Source of the DNA: an uncultured Bacteroidales bacterium
Lineage (GTDB): Bacteria; Bacteroidota; Bacteroidia; Bacteroidales; UBA932
NCBI GenBank assembly: GCA_945827785.1
Contig: CALZOR010000007.1
Location: 1 to 49,215, forward strand
Direction of reading: 5' to 3'
DNA length: 49,215 nucleotides
The notes under the pieces were generated by a model that made no database searches, was not told the origin of the DNA, and saw only the letters and a list, made by a program, of their open reading frames with translations. The position numbers were made by a program, and so were the translations under genes. This document shows positions 26,250 to 34,903 of the stretch, piece after piece (within the stretch, counting starts at the first letter, position 1; every line of letters starts with the position of its first letter).

Positions 26250-29200
26250 ATGAACACACTTGAAGATTTTCAGGCTCGTGGTCTCTACTCCCCAGAATAT
26301 GAACACGACGCCTGCGGCGTCGGTCTTGTTGTAAACATAAACGGAAGCAAGTACCACGACATCATCGAAAAAGGACTCACCGTACTGGAAAACATGGCCC
26401 ACAGAGGGGCTGAAGGCGGTGACAGAAAAACCGGCGACGGTGCCGGCATCATGGTCCAGATCCCACATGAATTCATTCTTCTGCACGGAATTCCGGTCCC
26501 GGAAAAAGGACGTTACGGAGTTGGTATGGTCTTCCTTCCGAAGAACGAGAGGGACAATCTCAGATTTACCGAAATCATAAAGGAATGTGTAGAAGCCAAC
26601 GGGCTGTCAGTGATGCACAGCAGGCAGGTTCCGGTACGCAGCGAGATTCTCGGAGAAATGGCAAGGGCGACCGAGCCGGAAATCCGTCAGATCTTCATCG
26701 TGGGATGCGATGATCAGAAAATGCTCGAGGACAAGCTCTACCTCGTTCGCAAAGCTGTCGAGCACAAGGTAACTTCCTCTGCAATAGTGGAAAAGGGCAG
26801 CTGCTATTTTGCAAGTCTGTCAACAAGGACGATGGTCTATAAGGGAATGCTTTCGTCCCTTCAGCTCCGTGAATATTTCCCGGACCTGACGGACAAATAT
26901 TTCACGAGCGCAATCGCCCTTGTCCACTCACGCTTCTCGACCAACACTTTCCCGACATGGAGCCTCGCACAGCCTTTCAGGATGATAGGTCACAACGGAG
27001 AAATCAACACCATCAGGGGCAACCGCCTGTGGATAAAGTCCCGAGAAACCCTTCTCAAAACGGACAACCTCGGAAAAATCACCGACAACATCAGCCCTAT
27101 CATAGAGCCAGGCATGAGCGACAGCGCCTCATTCGACAATGTGCTGGAGTTTTTCACAAGGTGCGGGCAGTCTATTCCGCACACCCTCTCCATGCTCGTC
27201 CCTGAGAGCTACAAGGAAGGTAACAGACTGAACCACAAGCTCAAGAGCTTCTATGAATACCATTCGATCTTCAATGAACCATGGGATGGCCCGGCGACGA
27301 TACTCTTCTGCGACGGAAGGTATGCAGGAGGTATGCTCGACCGCAACGGTCTGCGTCCATGCCGATATTTCGTTACGAAGAGCGGGATGATGATAATGGC
27401 CTCCGAGACCGGAGTCTGCGAGGTCGCACCCGAGGACATAGCATCGAAGGGAAGGCTGAGTCCGGGAAAGATTCTGATGGTGGATACCCACAAGGGAAAG
27501 ATCCTCTCCAACGACGAGATCAAGGCCACCCTGGCAGATGCACATCCATACAGCGAATGGCTGCATTCCAACAGGATAGTACTCAAGGATATACGAAGCG
27601 GAAGGAAAGAAAACCACTCGGTGCCGGATTATGAGAAGTTGCTCTGCGCTTTCCGCTACAACAAGGAAGACATCGACAGAATCATAGTCCCGATGGCGAC
27701 AAACAGCGCCGAGCCGCTCTCCGCCATGGGCGATGATACCCCTCTGGCAGTGCTCTCGAACAAGCCGCAGAGATTCTTCAACTATTTCAAGCAGAAATTC
27801 GCACAGGTGACAAACCCTCCTATAGACCCGATAAGGGAGAGTTCCGTCATGTCCCTCACAAGCTACATCGGTGCCGTCAAGGGAGACATCCTCACCCCTT
27901 CGGCAGACCTTTGCAAAGTCGTGAAACTCAGTTCACCTATCCTTTCCAACGGAGAAATCGAGACACTCAAGAACCTCAGATACAAGGGATTCCGGACCAT
28001 TACCCTTCCGATGATATTCGAAGCTTCGGGCGGGGAACAGGCAATGGAAACCGCGCTCGGCAACCTTTGCAGAAGTGCAGCCAAGGCAGTGGATGCAGGC
28101 TACAACTACATCATCATCAGCGACCGCGGTGTGGACAAGGACCATGCCCCGATTCCGTCCCTGCTTGCGATGGCTGCTGTGCACCACTATCTAATCCACT
28201 GCATGAAAAGGGCCCAGACGGCAGTCGTAGTGGAGTCGGCGGAAGTCTGCGAAGTCATGCATGTGGCACTCCTTATCGGATACGGAGCAAGCGCAGTGAA
28301 CCCGTACATGGCATTCGCCATCCTTGGCAAGCTCGTGGATGAAAAGGCTCTACAGCTTGACTACCCTGCCGCCCAGGACCACTATATCACGGCCATCAAC
28401 AAAGGCATGCTGAAGATCCTTTCAAAGATGGGAATCTCCACGATCAGGAGCTACCGAGGCGCGGCACTGTTCGAGAATCTTGGTGTAAGTTCCTCAGTAC
28501 TTGACAAATACATGGGAGGCGGCATTTCCCAGATCGAGGGAATCACCCTTGAGGACATTGCCGGCGACGTTCTTGCCGCACATCAGGCGGCGTTTTCGGA
28601 AGAAAAGGCAACCCCGGATCTTGCCGACCTCGGAATATACAATTACAGGAAAGACGGAGAGCTGCACGGCTGGGACCCTTCAAGGGTGAGACTGCTGCAG
28701 AAGGCCGTGAAGGAAAACAATTACGATGCCTTCAAGGAATTCTGCGTGGCGGCCGAGAACCGTCAGACACCGATGTATCTGCGCGACCTGATGGAAATCG
28801 AGAGCGACCGTCAGAGCATCCCTCTCGAAGAGACTGAAAGCGAAGAAAGCATAATGAAACGCTTTGTCACCGAGGCTATTTCCTTCGGAGCAATCAGCAA
28901 GGAAGCACATGAAAGCCTGGCAATCGCGATGAACAGCTTCGGAGGCCAGAGCAATACCGGAGAAGGCGGCGAAGACCCGGAGCGCTATCTCCCGCGCCCG
29001 GACGGCACCTCGACAAGGAGTGCTGTGAAGCAGGTTGCATCGGGACGATTCGGAGTGGACACCTGGTATCTTGTGAATGCCGATGAAATCCAGATCAAGG
29101 TCGCACAGGGAGCAAAGCCAGGCGAAGGCGGCCAGCTCCCGGGCTTCAAGGTCAACGAACTCATCGCAAAGACAAGGCATTCGATTCCGGGCATTACCCT

Positions 29201-30713
29201 GATATCCCCTCCGCCTCACCACGACATCTACTCCATCGAAGACCTCGCCCAGCTGATATACGACCTGAAGAACGTCAACAGCAGCGCCCGCATCAGCGTC
29301 AAGCTCGTGGCTGAAGCCGGAGTCGGCACCATCGCGGCCGGAGTGACCAAGGCCAAGGCAGACGTCATCCTCATAAGCGGAGGAGACGGAGGCACGGGAG
29401 CAAGCCCGGCAAGTTCCGTCAAACATGCAGGCTGCCCGGCTGAAACCGGACTTGCCCAGGTTCAGCAGACACTGGTGGTCAACAACTTGCGCGGCAAGGT
29501 CAAGCTCCAGGTGGACGGAGGACTCAAGACTCCGAGGGATGTCCTTTTCATGGCCCTTCTCGGAGCAGAGGAATTCGGTTTCGGAACGGCTCCTATGATA
29601 ACCCTCGGCTGCGTGATGTGCCGCAAATGCAACACCAACACCTGCCCTGTAGGTATCGCGACGCAGAATCCCGACCTGAGGGCGAAGTTCGCAGGCAAGC
29701 CGGAATATGTCGTGAACTACTTCCGCTTCCTGGCGCGCCACATCCGCGAATACCTCGCAATAATGGGCTACAGAACGCTTCAGGAGGTCATCGGGCGTGC
29801 CGACCTTCTCCACAAGAGAAGCTATCCTGCAGGGGCAAAGGCCAACAAGGTCTCCCTCGACCGCGTACTCTTCATCCCTGAAGAAGCCAAGGGCAACGAC
29901 CGCGTCTATACCACCCCTCAGGAGCACAAGATCAACGAAATCAAGGACAGGGAACTCATGGCTATGATCGAACCGGCAATCCAGGCCGGGCGGAAAGTAA
30001 GCGTAGGACTGCCTGTACTCAACACGGACAGGAGCGTGGGAGCCATGCTCAGCGGCCATGTAACTTCCCTGTACGGCAGTGAAGGTCTCCCTGAAGACTG
30101 CATCAACGTACGCTTCACCGGGTCAGCCGGCCAGAGTTTCGGAGCCTTCCTCTGCAAGGGACTGACCTTCCGCCTCGAAGGTGACGCCAACGACTACATG
30201 GGCAAAGGCCTTTCAGGAGGAACAATCATCCTCGTGCCTGACCCGGACTCCGACTTCTGCGCCGAAGAGAATATAATTGCCGGAAACACAATAGGTTACG
30301 GAGCAACCTCCGGCCAGATGTTCATCAACGGTCAGGTCGGTGAGCGTTTCTGCGTGCGAAACAGCGGTGCCTGCGCCGTAGTGGAGGGAGTGGGAGACCA
30401 CTGCTGCGAATACATGACCGGCGGCCGCGTCGTGGTTCTCGGACGAACGGGAAAGAACTTTGCAGCCGGAATGAGCGGCGGAATCGCCTATGTGTGGAAT
30501 CCTGACGGCGATTTCGATTTCTACTGCAACATGGACATGGTCGAGCTGTCCCTGCTCGAAGATAGAGAGGACCGCGAAGAAGTGTTCAGCCTGATCAAGG
30601 CCCATTTCAAGCACACTGGCAGCACCATTGCGGCCCGGATGATTGCCGACTGGGACCTCTATGCCCGCCAGTTCATCAAGGTCATGCCTGTGGAATACAA
30701 AAAGATTATGTAA
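26250..30713 (+). CDS. gltB: Glutamate synthase large subunit
   Basis: Converts glutamine and 2-oxoglutarate to two glutamates. From the chosen start, MNTLEDFQARGLYSPEYEHD precedes Cys22, the catalytic nucleophile exposed when the short propeptide is removed. Order of domains: glutamine amidotransferase (22-430), central domain, FMN-binding TIM barrel (about 860-1200) and the C-terminal beta-helix (GXG repeats, 1270-1480). Cys1121, Cys1127 and Cys1132 in CVMCRKCNTNTC fit the C-x5-C-x4-C ligands of the [3Fe-4S] cluster. The protein has 1487 residues, a normal length. The open frame starts 43 codons earlier, but that part overlaps the promoter. The small subunit gene gltD, usually next to it, is not in the window; the following gene is a transporter. 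Confidence 0.95.
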   Translation: MNTLEDFQARGLYSPEYEHDACGVGLVVNINGSKYHDIIEKGLTVLENMAHRGAEGGDRKTGDGAGIMVQIPHEFILLHGIPVPEKGRYGVGMVFLPKNERDNLRFTEIIKECVEANGLSVMHSRQVPVRSEILGEMARATEPEIRQIFIVGCDDQKMLEDKLYLVRKAVEHKVTSSAIVEKGSCYFASLSTRTMVYKGMLSSLQLREYFPDLTDKYFTSAIALVHSRFSTNTFPTWSLAQPFRMIGHNGEINTIRGNRLWIKSRETLLKTDNLGKITDNISPIIEPGMSDSASFDNVLEFFTRCGQSIPHTLSMLVPESYKEGNRLNHKLKSFYEYHSIFNEPWDGPATILFCDGRYAGGMLDRNGLRPCRYFVTKSGMMIMASETGVCEVAPEDIASKGRLSPGKILMVDTHKGKILSNDEIKATLADAHPYSEWLHSNRIVLKDIRSGRKENHSVPDYEKLLCAFRYNKEDIDRIIVPMATNSAEPLSAMGDDTPLAVLSNKPQRFFNYFKQKFAQVTNPPIDPIRESSVMSLTSYIGAVKGDILTPSADLCKVVKLSSPILSNGEIETLKNLRYKGFRTITLPMIFEASGGEQAMETALGNLCRSAAKAVDAGYNYIIISDRGVDKDHAPIPSLLAMAAVHHYLIHCMKRAQTAVVVESAEVCEVMHVALLIGYGASAVNPYMAFAILGKLVDEKALQLDYPAAQDHYITAINKGMLKILSKMGISTIRSYRGAALFENLGVSSSVLDKYMGGGISQIEGITLEDIAGDVLAAHQAAFSEEKATPDLADLGIYNYRKDGELHGWDPSRVRLLQKAVKENNYDAFKEFCVAAENRQTPMYLRDLMEIESDRQSIPLEETESEESIMKRFVTEAISFGAISKEAHESLAIAMNSFGGQSNTGEGGEDPERYLPRPDGTSTRSAVKQVASGRFGVDTWYLVNADEIQIKVAQGAKPGEGGQLPGFKVNELIAKTRHSIPGITLISPPPHHDIYSIEDLAQLIYDLKNVNSSARISVKLVAEAGVGTIAAGVTKAKADVILISGGDGGTGASPASSVKHAGCPAETGLAQVQQTLVVNNLRGKVKLQVDGGLKTPRDVLFMALLGAEEFGFGTAPMITLGCVMCRKCNTNTCPVGIATQNPDLRAKFAGKPEYVVNYFRFLARHIREYLAIMGYRTLQEVIGRADLLHKRSYPAGAKANKVSLDRVLFIPEEAKGNDRVYTTPQEHKINEIKDRELMAMIEPAIQAGRKVSVGLPVLNTDRSVGAMLSGHVTSLYGSEGLPEDCINVRFTGSAGQSFGAFLCKGLTFRLEGDANDYMGKGLSGGTIILVPDPDSDFCAEENIIAGNTIGYGATSGQMFINGQVGERFCVRNSGACAVVEGVGDHCCEYMTGGRVVVLGRTGKNFAAGMSGGIAYVWNPDGDFDFYCNMDMVELSLLEDREDREEVFSLIKAHFKHTGSTIAARMIADWDLYARQFIKVMPVEYKKIM

Positions 30714-30777
30714 GCAAAAATATTCTGTAATCAAACAGAAAAATGACACCAATCCCGAGGTCTATGCAAAAAATCAT

Positions 30778-30785
30778 TAATTTTG
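30778..30785 (+). promoter_or_regulatory. Possible promoter of the TauE/SafE gene (-7 element)
   Basis: TAATTTTG matches TAnnTTTG and lies 18 bp before the ATG at 30803. It overlaps upstream in-frame ATG candidates (30743, 30764), which supports 30803 as the start. No -33 TTG is seen. Confidence 0.4.
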
Positions 30786-30802
30786 CATGGACCTTGGTTT
30801 TT

Positions 30803-31531
30803 ATGAATTTTACATCTTATATATTGATATTTCTGATGGCTCTCGGAGCCAGCGTAACCCAGAGAGTCTGCGGTTTCGGCTTCGGGATTTTCATCATGAT
30901 GGTGCTTCCGTTCATCATGCCTACCTTCGGTGAGGCCACCGCCCTGTCGGGCCTGCTGGCCATATTCACCGCCCTTGTCCCTGCCATCCACATGGTCAGG
31001 CACGTGCCCTGGAGGAAACTCATCCCTATTCTTGTGACCTTCGTCATCGTATCGTTCTTTTCGGTGCTGATGGTCAAGCACATAGACAGCCACATACTCA
31101 AGAAAGTGCTCGGAGGCGTGATGATTCTTATCAGCCTCTACTTCATGTTCATGAACGGAAAATTCACCCTGAAGCCGAGCATTCCGGTGCAGGTGAGCAT
31201 GGGTACGATTTCCGGCATCATGGGTGGTCTTTTCGCCATGCAGGGGCCGCCTGCCGTAATCTATTTCATCGGGTGTTCAAAGGACAAGACCGAGTACATG
31301 GCCATCACTCAATGGTATTTCCTTATCGGAAACACCATGATGACGGTATATCGCGCCGGCCACGGATTCGTGACAGGCACGGTTCTGACTTCCTGGTGCG
31401 TGGGAATTGCCGGAGTGCTTATCGGACTTCTTATCGGGGCAAGGATTTTCCACAGAATCAATGCAGACGTACTCCGTTGTGTCATCTACGGCTTCATGGC
31501 CTTCTCCGGCGTCGTCGCCCTGCTGAGTTAG
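30803..31531 (+). CDS. TauE/SafE family membrane transporter
   Basis: A 242-residue protein with about 8 membrane spans, starting MNFTSYILIFLMALGASVTQ. It has the two-fold repeated family pattern: GFGFGIFIMMVLPFIMP in the first half and GTISGIMGGLFAMQGPPAVI in the second. TauE/SafE proteins export sulfite, sulfoacetate or other small organic anions; the substrate here is unknown. The start at 30803 is preferred because a -7 promoter element lies just before it and the first span then begins immediately. The gene stands 89 bp after gltB and may or may not be co-transcribed. It converges on the acyltransferase gene across 68 bp that contain a 28-bp tandem repeat. Confidence 0.82.
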   Translation: MNFTSYILIFLMALGASVTQRVCGFGFGIFIMMVLPFIMPTFGEATALSGLLAIFTALVPAIHMVRHVPWRKLIPILVTFVIVSFFSVLMVKHIDSHILKKVLGGVMILISLYFMFMNGKFTLKPSIPVQVSMGTISGIMGGLFAMQGPPAVIYFIGCSKDKTEYMAITQWYFLIGNTMMTVYRAGHGFVTGTVLTSWCVGIAGVLIGLLIGARIFHRINADVLRCVIYGFMAFSGVVALLS

Positions 31532-31554
31532 GGGCAGAAGCTTGGTCTCTGCCT

Positions 31555-31610
31555 GGCCTATTCTGTCGGACCTATTCTGCCTGGCATATTCCGCCGGACC
31601 TATTCCGCAG
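31555..31610. repeat. Two 28-bp tandem repeats at the acyltransferase 3' end
   Basis: Units 31555-31582 and 31583-31610 align along their length; each contains two copies of GGNCTATTC or a near variant, giving four half-units of about 14 bp. The second unit includes the stop codon (31600-31602) and last codons of the acyltransferase gene. Confidence 0.6.
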
Positions 31611-32442
31611 GCCAAGGATTTTTTCTGATTCCAGCCATCCTGACCATCTGGGCATGGGCCTCATTGAGAAGGCGTCCAACCTCATCCTTTCGCGGCTTTG
31701 TGGTGTCCGGGAGAATCGGAGTGCCGACATTGAGGGTTACCAGAGGAACGTTGGCTTTGTCGAAAAGTCTGAATATGCCTGTTCTCGGCCTGTAGCTTAA
31801 TACACAAGGGATTACGGGCATGTTGTATTTGTAAGCCATCGTAAAGGCGCCCTTCTTGAAAGAGCGAATCGGAGTGTAGAACCTCCAGCTTGCAGCCTCG
31901 GGGAAGACATGCATCCACTCTCCCCTCTCATGCAGCTTGTCGAATGCCTCGTTGAAAGGCCTCATGCCTGCCTTCGACTCCGGAACGGGAATACCGCCGA
32001 CAAATCTCATGAACCAGGCATCCTTGCTGCGCATGTGGTCTCCATAGATCGGGAACCATACATTCTTGAAGCCCAGAGCATTGAGGACACAGACAAGGTC
32101 CCATCTATAGACATGGTTGCACACTGTCATGGCACCTTCAGGGAAGGTCTTCCTGTACTGTTTGAGATTCCCGTTGATTTTCACTCCGTAACGGATGCGG
32201 TTCAGTGGCTTTACCACAAGGGTGAGCAATGTCCTGTTGAAAAAATGATGTAATTTGTATCTGAATGAGTTGTCCAGGTATGGATAATTTTCATCAAGAT
32301 CAAGGTCGGTGCCATTGTAACGGACTCCGGCAATCTTTTTGGAGCTGTCATCTTCCGGATATTCAATGTCATATTCGGGAATATAGATACCCTCATTGAC
32401 CTCCATTTCCCTGTATTTCACGTTGTCTGTTCCTTTTCCCAT
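31600..32442 (-). CDS. PlsC-like 1-acyl-glycerol-3-phosphate acyltransferase
   Basis: A 280-residue acyltransferase with the HX4D motif in CNHVYRWD (around residue 110) and FPEAASW as a variant of the usual FPEGTRS block, followed by KKGAFTMAYKYNMPVIPCVL, as in PlsC. It therefore probably transfers an acyl chain to a lysophospholipid or related lipid at the inner membrane. There is a 60-residue N-terminal extension rich in acidic residues ahead of the domain, and no clear signal peptide. The start at 32442 (MGKGTDNVKYREMEVNEG) is preferred because the upstream in-frame ATG at 32475 lies beyond the -7 element at 32464-32471. The exact acceptor is unknown. It diverges from the GH3-type adenylate enzyme. 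Confidence 0.8.
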   Translation of the reverse strand: MGKGTDNVKYREMEVNEGIYIPEYDIEYPEDDSSKKIAGVRYNGTDLDLDENYPYLDNSFRYKLHHFFNRTLLTLVVKPLNRIRYGVKINGNLKQYRKTFPEGAMTVCNHVYRWDLVCVLNALGFKNVWFPIYGDHMRSKDAWFMRFVGGIPVPESKAGMRPFNEAFDKLHERGEWMHVFPEAASWRFYTPIRSFKKGAFTMAYKYNMPVIPCVLSYRPRTGIFRLFDKANVPLVTLNVGTPILPDTTKPRKDEVGRLLNEAHAQMVRMAGIRKNPWPAE

Positions 32443-32463
32443 AATGTTTGAGGTTAGAAAATG

Positions 32464-32471
32464 CAAATCTA
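32464..32471 (-). promoter_or_regulatory. Acyltransferase promoter (-7 element)
   Basis: The minus strand reads TAGATTTG, a full match to TAnnTTTG, 21 bp upstream of the acyltransferase start at 32442. It is 13 bp away from the opposing -7 element at 32485-32492. No -33 TTG is present. Confidence 0.45.
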
Positions 32472-32484
32472 ACATTTATTTTTA

Positions 32485-32492
32485 TAAATTTG
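32485..32492 (+). promoter_or_regulatory. GH3-type gene promoter (-7 element)
   Basis: TAAATTTG on the plus strand matches TAnnTTTG and lies 24 bp before the start at 32517. It faces away from the element at 32464-32471, so the two genes share a compact divergent promoter region. Confidence 0.45.
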
Positions 32493-32516
32493 CTTGATAA
32501 ACCAATGTACTGACCT

Positions 32517-34205
32517 ATGACCATTCCTTATCAGCTTATCAATTTCGGGCTGAGATGTCTTTCCTTCATCCCACGCATCGAATTGAGTCTGGCCTCACGC
32601 TTTCCGGAGCAGGCCAGCGCCCGTACTCTCAGAAGAATCCTCCGCCTTTCAGCAAATACCGTATATGGACGCGAGCACCATTTCGCTTCAATATGCAAGG
32701 CACGCAAGCCTGAGCATCTTTTCCGTCTCTATGAAAAAAGCGTGAAACCGGCTGAGTTTGAAGCATTCAGACCTTATGTTGAACGTCACAAGAAAGGAGA
32801 AAGGGATGTCCTCATCCCAGGCAAGCCGCTGATGTATGCAACGACATCCGGGACCACCTCCCAGCCGAAATGGATTCCCATTTCGACGACATACATGAAG
32901 GAAGTCTATAGCTCAATGTCCCATATCTGGCTGGACAATTTCGCCAGGCTCCGTCCCAAATTCCTGTCCGGCGGCCTTGTGGTTTCCGTCGCAAAGGTTG
33001 TGGAAGGCTATGCCGAGGACGGCACAATCTTCGGTTCCGTGTCCGGAGTAACGGCCAGGGAGCTGCCGGGATTCATTCGCGAAAGATTCGTCACGCCTTC
33101 GGAAGTCTATGACATCAAGGACTATTCGGCCCGATACTACACAATGATGAGGCTTGCAATCGCCCACAGCGTGACCTATATCGTTGCCCCGAACCCGTCC
33201 ACCATCATGGAACTGGTGCATAATGCAGAGGAATATTTCGAAGATTACATCGAAGACATCGAAAAAGGCACCCTTTCATCAAAATTTGACATTCCGGAAA
33301 AAATCCGTGCGGCACTCGCTCCGAAACTCAAGGCAGATCCTCAGAGAGCAGACTTTCTCAGGAAAATCAAGGCAGAGCATCCGGTACCGCAAATCAAGCA
33401 TTGGTGGCCGGAGCTTCAGTTCCTTTCTTCCTGGAAATGCGGGAACACCGCAATTGCTGCCGCCAAGGTCAGTGAGCAGCTGCCGGAGTGCTGCTGCTAC
33501 CAGGAACTTGGATTCTTCGCATCGGAATGCCGCTTCGGACTGGTGCTTGACCAGGGCATCGACACCACCCTCTTCCCTCACTATCATTTCTACGAATTCG
33601 TGGAGGAAAGCGAGCTGGACAAGCCAGACCCGAGATTCTATCGTCTGCACGAGCTTGAACAGGGCAAGCGCTACTGCATCTTCGTGACCACGCTTTCAGG
33701 CCTGTTCCGCTACAATATGAACGACCTCGTGGAGGTCGGAGGATGGTATCACAAGACTCCGAAAATCCACATGGTGCAGAAAGTCAACGGAATAGTCAGC
33801 ATCACCGGCGAGAAACTCTATGAGAAACAATTCATCGAAGCCGTGCACATGGCTGAGAAGGAGACCGGCTGGAAGGTGAATTTCTTCATCGGATTTGCAA
33901 ACCCGGAGGATTCCCTCTATGACTTCTACTACGAGTTCGAGAACAGGACTGTCCGCAAGGCGAAAGCCCGCAAGTTCACCGAGATTGTGGATGCACGTCT
34001 GAAGGAAATGAACATCGAGTACGAATCCAAGAGGGCCTCGAACAGGCTCAAGATGCCTGAGACCTTCGTTCTGAAAAAGAATGCCTACGACCTGTTCAAG
34101 AAAAGGAGCCTCCTGGAAGGAGCACGCGACGGGCAATTCAAGCTCGTGATGCTGCTTCAGGACAAGCGCCGCCAGAGATGGATCAATTCACTCAGCGAAG
34201 ATTAA
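32517..34205 (+). CDS. GH3 auxin-responsive promoter family acyl-adenylate enzyme
   Basis: This GH3 is the plant-type acyl-acid-amido synthetase family, not glycoside hydrolase family 3. The 562-residue protein has the ATP-binding motif YATTSGTTSQPKWIPI near residue 110, the central CYQELGFFASE near 325, and LSGLFRYNMNDLVEVGG plus ITGEKLYEKQF near 400-440, all characteristic of the adenylating superfamily members with this fold. Plant relatives join amino acids to jasmonate or auxin. Bacteroidetes carry many homologues whose substrates are unknown. It has no signal peptide and is likely cytoplasmic. It is followed after 5 bp by a HAD phosphatase gene, so the two are probably one transcript. 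Confidence 0.87.
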   Translation: MTIPYQLINFGLRCLSFIPRIELSLASRFPEQASARTLRRILRLSANTVYGREHHFASICKARKPEHLFRLYEKSVKPAEFEAFRPYVERHKKGERDVLIPGKPLMYATTSGTTSQPKWIPISTTYMKEVYSSMSHIWLDNFARLRPKFLSGGLVVSVAKVVEGYAEDGTIFGSVSGVTARELPGFIRERFVTPSEVYDIKDYSARYYTMMRLAIAHSVTYIVAPNPSTIMELVHNAEEYFEDYIEDIEKGTLSSKFDIPEKIRAALAPKLKADPQRADFLRKIKAEHPVPQIKHWWPELQFLSSWKCGNTAIAAAKVSEQLPECCCYQELGFFASECRFGLVLDQGIDTTLFPHYHFYEFVEESELDKPDPRFYRLHELEQGKRYCIFVTTLSGLFRYNMNDLVEVGGWYHKTPKIHMVQKVNGIVSITGEKLYEKQFIEAVHMAEKETGWKVNFFIGFANPEDSLYDFYYEFENRTVRKAKARKFTEIVDARLKEMNIEYESKRASNRLKMPETFVLKKNAYDLFKKRSLLEGARDGQFKLVMLLQDKRRQRWINSLSED

Positions 34206-34210
34206 ACCTC

Positions 34211-34903
34211 ATGAATAACATAAAGGCTGTAATATTCGATATTGACGGGACTCTGTATGAGCCACGTTATTTTCCACTGAGACTCATCGCCTCCGACCCC
34301 CTGCACATCGGGATGCTCGCAAGAGAGAGAAAATGCCGCAAGATATTGAAAGGCAAGGAGTTCGCATGTGCGGACGATTATTACGACGCCCTTTTCAATC
34401 TCATGGGCAAGGGCTCCCCGAGCGCATCTGCCCGATGCCGGGAATGGTTCAGCAGAAGTTACATGCCTTCCCAGGTGCGCATCATAGAAAAGCACTTCCC
34501 CAAAAGACCTCTTCTCAGAGAACTTATTACCGGGCTCAAAAGCGAAGGCTACCTTGTGGCTGTCCTCTCCGACTATGCCTTTGCCCGGGAAAAACTCCAG
34601 GCCTGCGGTCTGGGAGACATCAGCTTCGACGGAGTGTGGGAAGCACCTGAAATCGGAGGCCTCAAGCCGTGCCGCCAGACCTTCCTCAACGTTTGCAAGG
34701 CCCTGAATGTCAAGCCTGAAGAAGCACTTATGATAGGCGACAGGGCTGACACGGACGGAGGCGCTGCCGATGCAGGCCTCAAATTCATCCATCTTGTAAA
34801 GGAAGAAAATCAGCATGGCACCGGCAGCGCACCCGGCAAGGAAATGACATGGAATCAGATCCTTGATATGTTCAATGTGGGGAATCAGTCCTCAAGAAGG
34901 TGA
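34211..34903 (+). CDS. HAD family hydrolase
   Basis: A 230-residue phosphatase-like protein. Motif I is FDIDGTLYEP near residue 8, motif II SDYAF near 120, motif III Lys in GLKPCRQTF and motif IV GDRADTDGGAADAG near 185. The cap is the small helical C1 type between motifs I and II. This points to a phosphoglycolate-phosphatase or YjjG-like soluble enzyme; the substrate is not determinable. The start at 34211 is chosen over the upstream in-frame ATG at 34178 because it directly follows the GH3-type gene stop by 5 bp. It converges on, and overlaps by 19 bp, the GH20 gene on the other strand. Confidence 0.83.
   Translation: MNNIKAVIFDIDGTLYEPRYFPLRLIASDPLHIGMLARERKCRKILKGKEFACADDYYDALFNLMGKGSPSASARCREWFSRSYMPSQVRIIEKHFPKRPLLRELITGLKSEGYLVAVLSDYAFAREKLQACGLGDISFDGVWEAPEIGGLKPCRQTFLNVCKALNVKPEEALMIGDRADTDGGAADAGLKFIHLVKEENQHGTGSAPGKEMTWNQILDMFNVGNQSSRR

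Noticed and set aside
28680..30059. 459-codon open frame antisense to gltB
   Set aside because: It lies wholly inside gltB, mirrors its regular codon pattern, has no recognisable domain and no promoter, so it is a shadow frame.
30723..30740. TTCTGT/ACAGAA hairpin after gltB as a terminator
   Set aside because: The stem is only 6 bp, A/T-rich, and followed by A rather than T, so it is too weak to report as a terminator.
32517..34205. Glycoside hydrolase family 3 from the GH3 name
   Set aside because: The protein has adenylate-forming motifs (YATTSGTTSQPKW) and no glycosidase features. The name refers to the auxin-responsive GH3 family.
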